From: Erythrobacter donghaensis
Lineage (GTDB): Bacteria > Pseudomonadota > Alphaproteobacteria > Sphingomonadales > Sphingomonadaceae
NCBI RefSeq assembly: GCF_001557325.1
Contig: NZ_LSJS01000068.1
Coordinates: 1 to 8,601 of the forward strand
Reading direction: 5' to 3'
Length of the DNA: 8,601 bases
Made by a program: the position numbers and the translations under genes. The notes beneath the pieces were generated by a model. It searched no databases, was not told the DNA's origin, and worked only from the letters and a program-made list of their open reading frames with translations. Positions 5,643-8,601 of this stretch are shown here, one piece after another (the first letter of the stretch is position 1; each line of letters opens with the position of its first letter).

Positions 5643-6623
5643 TTAGGCGGCGATCTTGCGGTGCTGCAAGCGCCGATGTTCGATGGTCTGTCGCTTGATC
5701 CTTTCACGCTGTTTGATGATGGCTGGTGCCCTGCCGAAGTAGGCGTCGGCGGGCGTCACATTGTTCAGGCTCTCGTGGTAGCGTTGGTGGTTGTAGTGCT
5801 CGACGAAGGCCTCGATCTGCGCTTCGAGATCACCGGGCAGGAAGTAGTTCTCCAGCAGGATGCGGTTTTTCAGGGTCTGGTGCCAGCGCTCGATCTTGCC
5901 TTGGGTCTGGGGATGCATCGGAGCGCCGCGCACATGGCTCATCTTGTTGGCCTCGATGTATTCCGCCAGTTCACCGGCGATGTAGCTGGGGCCGTTATCG
6001 CTGAGCAGCCGGGGTTTGTGCAACACCGTGGCGCTGTCACAGCCGGAAGCCGCGAGGGCGAGGTCCAGCGTGTCGGTGACGTCCTCGGCTCGCATATTGG
6101 TGCACAGCTTCCAGGCGATTATGTAGCGCGAGAAGTCGTCGAGCACGGTCGACAGATACATCCAGCCCCACCCGATGATCTTGAAGTAGGTGAAGTCGGT
6201 CTGCCACATCTCGTTCGCTCTTGTGGTCTTCGTGTGGAACTGGTCAGCCGCCTTGATCACGACATAGGCCGGGCTGGTGATCAGGTCGTGGGCCTTGAGC
6301 AGCCGGTAAACCGTGGCTTCCGACACGAAGTAGCGCTGCTCGTCGGTGAAGCGCACGGCCAGCTCCCGGGGGCTCAACTCCGACAGTTCGAGCGCCAGCT
6401 CGATGATCTGGTCGTGGATGTCAGGCGGGATGCGGTTTCACACCCGGCTCGGCGCTGATGACCGATCTTCCTGCGCCTCCGGCCCGCCTTCGAGATAGTG
6501 GTCATACCAGCGGTAGAACGTCCGGCGGGGGATGCCGAGCCGGTCCAGCGTGCGCTTCGCCGGCAAGTGCGACTGCTCGACGATCCTGATAATCTCGAGC
6601 TTCTCGGATGCGGGATACCTCAT
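5643..6623 (-). pseudogene. IS3-family transposase orfB, split by an in-frame TGA
   Basis: Translated through, the product has 326 codons with the complete DDE integrase: WQTDFTYFKI, then LLSDNGPSYIAGELAEYI, then TQGKIERWHQTLKNR. An HTH_21-like segment (TVYRLLKAHDLI) precedes it, and the end is HYNHQRYHESLNNVTPADAYFGR. At 6440..6438 the codon is TGA where the family has a Trp (SRV-W-NRIPPDI), in the same frame as both flanking halves, so a single G-to-A change would explain it. The start at 6623 (ATGA overlap with the orfA stop) gives MRYPASEKLEII; alternatively orfB is read by -1 frameshifting from orfA at the A7 run. With the stop at codon 62, no full transposase can be made from this copy. 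Confidence 0.85.
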
Positions 6624-6994
6624 GCGTCGTCGCCCCCATCCGCGATCATGCTTTTTTTGAGCAGCCGGTTTTCCAGCGTCAGGTCGGCCACGCATTCCTT
6701 CAGGGCGTGGGCTTCGCGGCGCAGATCCTGCACCTCGCCAGTGGTCGCGGCACGAGCAGTGTCACCGGCCAGGCGGCGTTTGCCCGCTTCCATAAACTCC
6801 TTCGACCAGGTGTAGTACAGGCTCTGCGCGATGCCTTCCTTGCGACACAGCTCAGCGATGCTGTCCTCGCCGCGAAGGCCATCGAGCACGATGCGGATCT
6901 TGTCTTCAGCCGAGAAGTGGCGACGGATCGCCCGCCGAATGTCCTTTACCACCTGCTCCGCAGGCTTTTTGGTGCTTGAGGGTTTGGGTCTCAT
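6620..6994 (-). CDS. IS3-family transposase orfA (HTH and leucine-zipper protein)
   Basis: The 124-residue product has a basic start (MRPKPSSTKK), an HTH_Tnp_1-type helix-turn-helix (DKIRIVLDGLRGEDSIAELCRKEG, about 31-55; YYTWSKEFMEAGKRRL) and a heptad leucine zipper (VQDLRREAHALKECVADLTLENRLLKK) that mediates oligomerisation with OrfAB. Near its end the - strand carries A7 (6658..6652) in CTC-AAA-AAA-AGC. A -1 slip there reads KKKHDRGWGRRR straight into orfB, the standard IS3 way to make OrfAB. Its own stop overlaps the orfB ATG. The ribosome site GAAGGA sits in the loop of a long inverted repeat. Intact by itself, but its partner is broken. Confidence 0.88.
   Translation of the reverse strand: MRPKPSSTKKPAEQVVKDIRRAIRRHFSAEDKIRIVLDGLRGEDSIAELCRKEGIAQSLYYTWSKEFMEAGKRRLAGDTARAATTGEVQDLRREAHALKECVADLTLENRLLKKSMIADGGDDA
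6652..6658 (-). other. A7 slippery site for -1 frameshift, IS3 orfA to orfB
   Basis: Seven A on the - strand in CTC-AAA-AAA-AGC. A -1 shift joins orfA to the orfB frame without a stop, which is the established expression mode of IS3-family OrfAB. Confidence 0.7.
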
Positions 6995-7032
6995 CTTCGT
7001 TCCTTCGTCACTACGACGAGACCCAAACCCTC
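6978..7032. repeat. 15-bp perfect inverted repeat across the IS3 end and orfA start
   Basis: GAGGGTTTGGGTCTC (6978..6992) and GAGACCCAAACCCTC (7018..7032) are exact reverse complements with a 25-nt loop. The outer arm is the terminal repeat of the IS; the inner arm is codons 1-6 of orfA. The loop holds the GAAGGA ribosome site and the first two bases of the start codon. In a transcript entering from outside the element this would fold into a very stable hairpin over the start; a transcript starting inside the IS past the outer arm would not. Confidence 0.75.
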
Positions 7033-7049
7033 CTTAGAGCGGTTTCCAC

Positions 7050-7996
7050 TCATTCCGGTTCATATCCGCACGAACTGAAGTAGTTGGCGCATTCGGCGGG
7101 TTGGAAGATGTCGACGAGCCTGCCGATCAGCCCCCACAGGCCGCTGACGGTTCGCTCACCGGCCTTGCGCAGCATCGCTTTCAGACGAGAGAATGCCTTT
7201 TCGATGGGATTGAAGTCGGGGCTGTAGGGCGGGAGGAAGCGCAGGTTTGCTCCCGCCGCTTCGATCCGTTCTTTCACGGCGGCCCGCTTGTGGCTCGAGA
7301 GGTTATCCATGATGACGACGTCGCCGGGCCGCAGTTCGGGCACCAAGACCTGCGCCACATAGGCTTCGAACCAGTCGCCGTTGATCGGGCCATCGAGCAC
7401 CATCGGCGCGACCATGCCGGTCATGCGCAGGCCGGCGACCAGCGTGGTGGTTTTGCGATGGCCATGCGGATAGCCCATCCGCAGCCGCTCACCCTTGGCG
7501 CAGCGGCCGTGGCTGCGGGTCATGTTGGTGGCAGTCCAGGTCTCGTCGATGAAAACGAGGCGTTCGGGTTCGAGGTCGATCTGTCCGTCGAACCAGCGCT
7601 GGCGTTGCCTCAGGACGTCGGGACGGTCCTGCTCGATCGCGTGCCCGGTCTTTTTTTGCGCGTGATCCCGTGACGGACGAAGAAGCGATGCACCGTGCCA
7701 ATCCCAACGGAGGCGCCGCGTTCGATCAGCCGCGCCTGAACCTCGACCAGGGTCATGTCACCCTGCTCGGCGATCAGTCCCCGAATGAAGCCGCCGTGCG
7801 CTTCGATCCTGCCAGAATGCCGGTCGCCACCGCGCGGCTTGGCGACAGCCCCGCCATGTTCCAGCGCAAGTCGGCGCCAGCGGATCGCACTCGACACGCT
7901 GACCCCAAACCGGGCCGCCGCTGCATGGCAACTCAGGCCGCCGTCAATCGCGGCGACAACCCGGTCCCGAAGATCCTGCGAAAGCGTGCGTGCCAT
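7050..7996 (-). CDS. IS630-family DDE transposase in two frames joined by a -1 frameshift
   Basis: The first frame (7996..7610) gives the paired N-terminal HTH domains: MARTLSQDLRDRVVAAIDGG, CHAAAARFGVSVSSAIRW, and VGIGTVHRFFVRHGITRKK. The second (to 7050) gives the DDE domain. At the A7 run (7657..7651, CGC-AAA-AAA-AGA) a -1 slip changes RKKRPG... to RKKKTGHAIEQDRPDVL and continues open through LVFIDETWTATNMTRSHGR into the second frame. The catalytic residues are D in VFIDETW, D in VIMDNLSSHK and E in FNPIEKAFSRLK. The joined protein would be 315 residues, normal for IS630. The change looks programmed because of the slippery run, though a sequencing or mutational indel cannot be excluded. 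All three catalytic residues are intact, so this copy could be active. Confidence 0.88.
7651..7657 (-). other. A7 slippery site for -1 frameshift in the IS630 transposase
   Basis: Seven A on the - strand at the exact point where the two transposase frames join without loss of family sequence. Confidence 0.65.
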
Positions 7997-8601
7997 CCAT
8001 ACTGGCCTCCTGCCACCAGCAGGGAGCGTGAATCACATCAGGCCGCCTATGGGAATCTGGAGGTTTCTGTGAGGTCGCGCAGGCGCAACGCTGGCGTCGT
8101 GAAGCGGCGCGACCTCATTGAAGCCGGATTGAGCTAACCCGCTGACGCGCGCGCAACCTATGGGATTAGTGGAAGAGCACTGAACGCTGCGGTCTTGGTT
8201 TGGATGGTCCAAAGCCCTGGCGCCAGTGGTTGCAGCGCCTAATTCTCGGCAAAGGTTGCGGTGATCGTCGCTCAGATCTGCAGTATAAGCTGGCCTCAGC
8301 TCGACGCATATGCCCGGCGGATTGGCTTGTGAGATACCGGACAAAGGAGATCATGGCGTTTGTCGGCACCGCTGCCGCAACGCTGCTGTGTTTGATGTTC
8401 TGTCGATCTCTTGTGATCATGATGTATCGGGCCAGGGCTGCGGGTCACCGATACGCAAGCGCGGTAACGTGGCAGCAATGCGCAAATTGCCGCCACAACA
8501 AGGGCACCGGGTTGGGTCAAAGTGTGGCAGTCGCGCTGTGGTGTTGCTGTAGTTGCCCCTTAATTTCCGGACAGTTCCTCGGTGGTTGAACGGTTGATGT
8601 A
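7997..8601. other. 600 bp without a supported gene (IS flank and unknown sequence)
   Basis: No frame here matches a family I recognise. The first 100 to 160 bp probably include the upstream end of the IS630 element. The best small candidate is an ATG at 8353 (+), 3 nt after AAAGGAG, for a 78-residue product beginning MAFVGTAAATLLCLMF with one possible membrane segment and a Cys-rich end to 8589; its composition gives little support. TTAATTTCCGGACAG near 8561 looks like an IS terminus facing left. Partly overlapping frames on both strands suggest non-coding or decayed DNA. Confidence 0.4.

Larger units (their letters stand above)
5612..7033 (-). mobile_element. IS3-family insertion sequence with TTA target duplication
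   Basis: The element is about 1422 bp, typical for IS3. The ends are GCGGAGTGCAGGCCTCGTC (from 5612, + strand) and GGAGGGTTTGGGTCTCGTC (from 7033, - strand), which agree at 12 of 19 positions including the inner CTCGTC. TTA occurs directly outside both ends (5609..5611 and 7034..7036), fitting the 3-bp target duplication of this family. It carries orfA and a broken orfB. It lies between an IS407-type relic and an IS630 transposase gene. Confidence 0.75.
7037..7996 (-). mobile_element. IS630-family insertion sequence (minimal extent)
   Basis: The transposase stop at 7050 lies 13 bp from a TA at 7035..7036, the target dinucleotide of IS630 elements, so the element probably begins at GAGCGGTTTCC (7037). 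The other end lies somewhere beyond 7996; I could not find a convincing inverted partner of GAGCGGTTTCC in the right flank, so only the minimal extent is given. Confidence 0.6.

Noticed and set aside
5640..6458. Long + strand open frame of 272 codons
   Set aside because: It lies opposite the IS3 orfB DDE domain and is a high-GC shadow frame.
7101..7673. + strand open frame of 190 codons
   Set aside because: It lies opposite the IS630 catalytic domain, which has all DDE residues.
5358..8140. 13-bp inverted match CAGCGGGTTAGCT (about 5359) and AGCTAACCCGCTG (about 8131) flanking the IS nest
   Set aside because: Similarity ends abruptly on both sides, and one 13-bp inverted match is expected by chance in a window of this size, so it is not evidence of a composite transposon.
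8046..8165. Direct repeat CCTATGGGA at 8046 and 8157 near the IS630 upstream end
   Set aside because: Only 9 bp with imperfect similarity after it; neither copy pairs with the GAGCGGTTTCC end, so I cannot call it an IS boundary.
1..8601. CRISPR array, tRNA or rRNA genes
   Set aside because: No regularly spaced repeats and no tRNA- or rRNA-like segments were seen on either strand.

Overview
The window is 8.6 kb of high-GC DNA that looks like an accessory (genomic-island-type) region of an alphaproteobacterium. A sphingomonad is my best guess, based on the protein style, the Crp/Fnr regulators and the IS types. It falls into a stress-response block (1 to about 5150) and a nest of insertion sequences and IS relics (about 5200 to the right edge).

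Stress block: at the left edge is the DNA-binding end of a Crp/Fnr-type regulator (+ strand). Next, on the - strand, come a complete Crp/Fnr regulator and, 276 bp downstream of it, a Dps-type ferritin. An FNR-like palindrome sits in the dps leader. Divergent from the regulator is a compact four-gene unit on the + strand: a secreted YfdX-family protein and three different Hsp20 small heat-shock proteins, with gaps of 23, 9 and 24 nt. It closes with a GC-rich stem-loop. A separate gene follows for a 213-residue YflT/GSP17M-like protein with a glycine-rich hydrophobic core. YfdX and Hsp20 genes are components of the transmissible locus of stress tolerance (tLST), so this resembles a shortened or variant tLST-like module paired with iron/redox stress genes. 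The ribosome-binding sites of yfdX and of the first hsp20 can each be drawn into a hairpin, which suggests temperature-controlled translation; this is inference.

Mobile block: from about 5200 there is the 3' end of a broken gene on the - strand (possibly the tail of a Kef-type antiporter), then what look like IS termini, then a relic of an IS407-group IS3 element. A nearly complete IS3-family element follows (5612..7033), flanked by a TTA target duplication. Its orfB is broken by an in-frame TGA. It abuts an IS630-family transposase that needs a -1 frameshift at an A7 run; the IS3 orfA/orfB pair also has an A7 run. The last 600 bp contain no gene I can support beyond one weak candidate small membrane ORF.

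Working hypothesis: the regulators sense redox, oxygen or nitrosative state, Dps protects DNA and stores iron, and the YfdX/Hsp20 unit handles protein unfolding in the periplasm and cytoplasm. The IS nest probably marks where a longer stress island was truncated.
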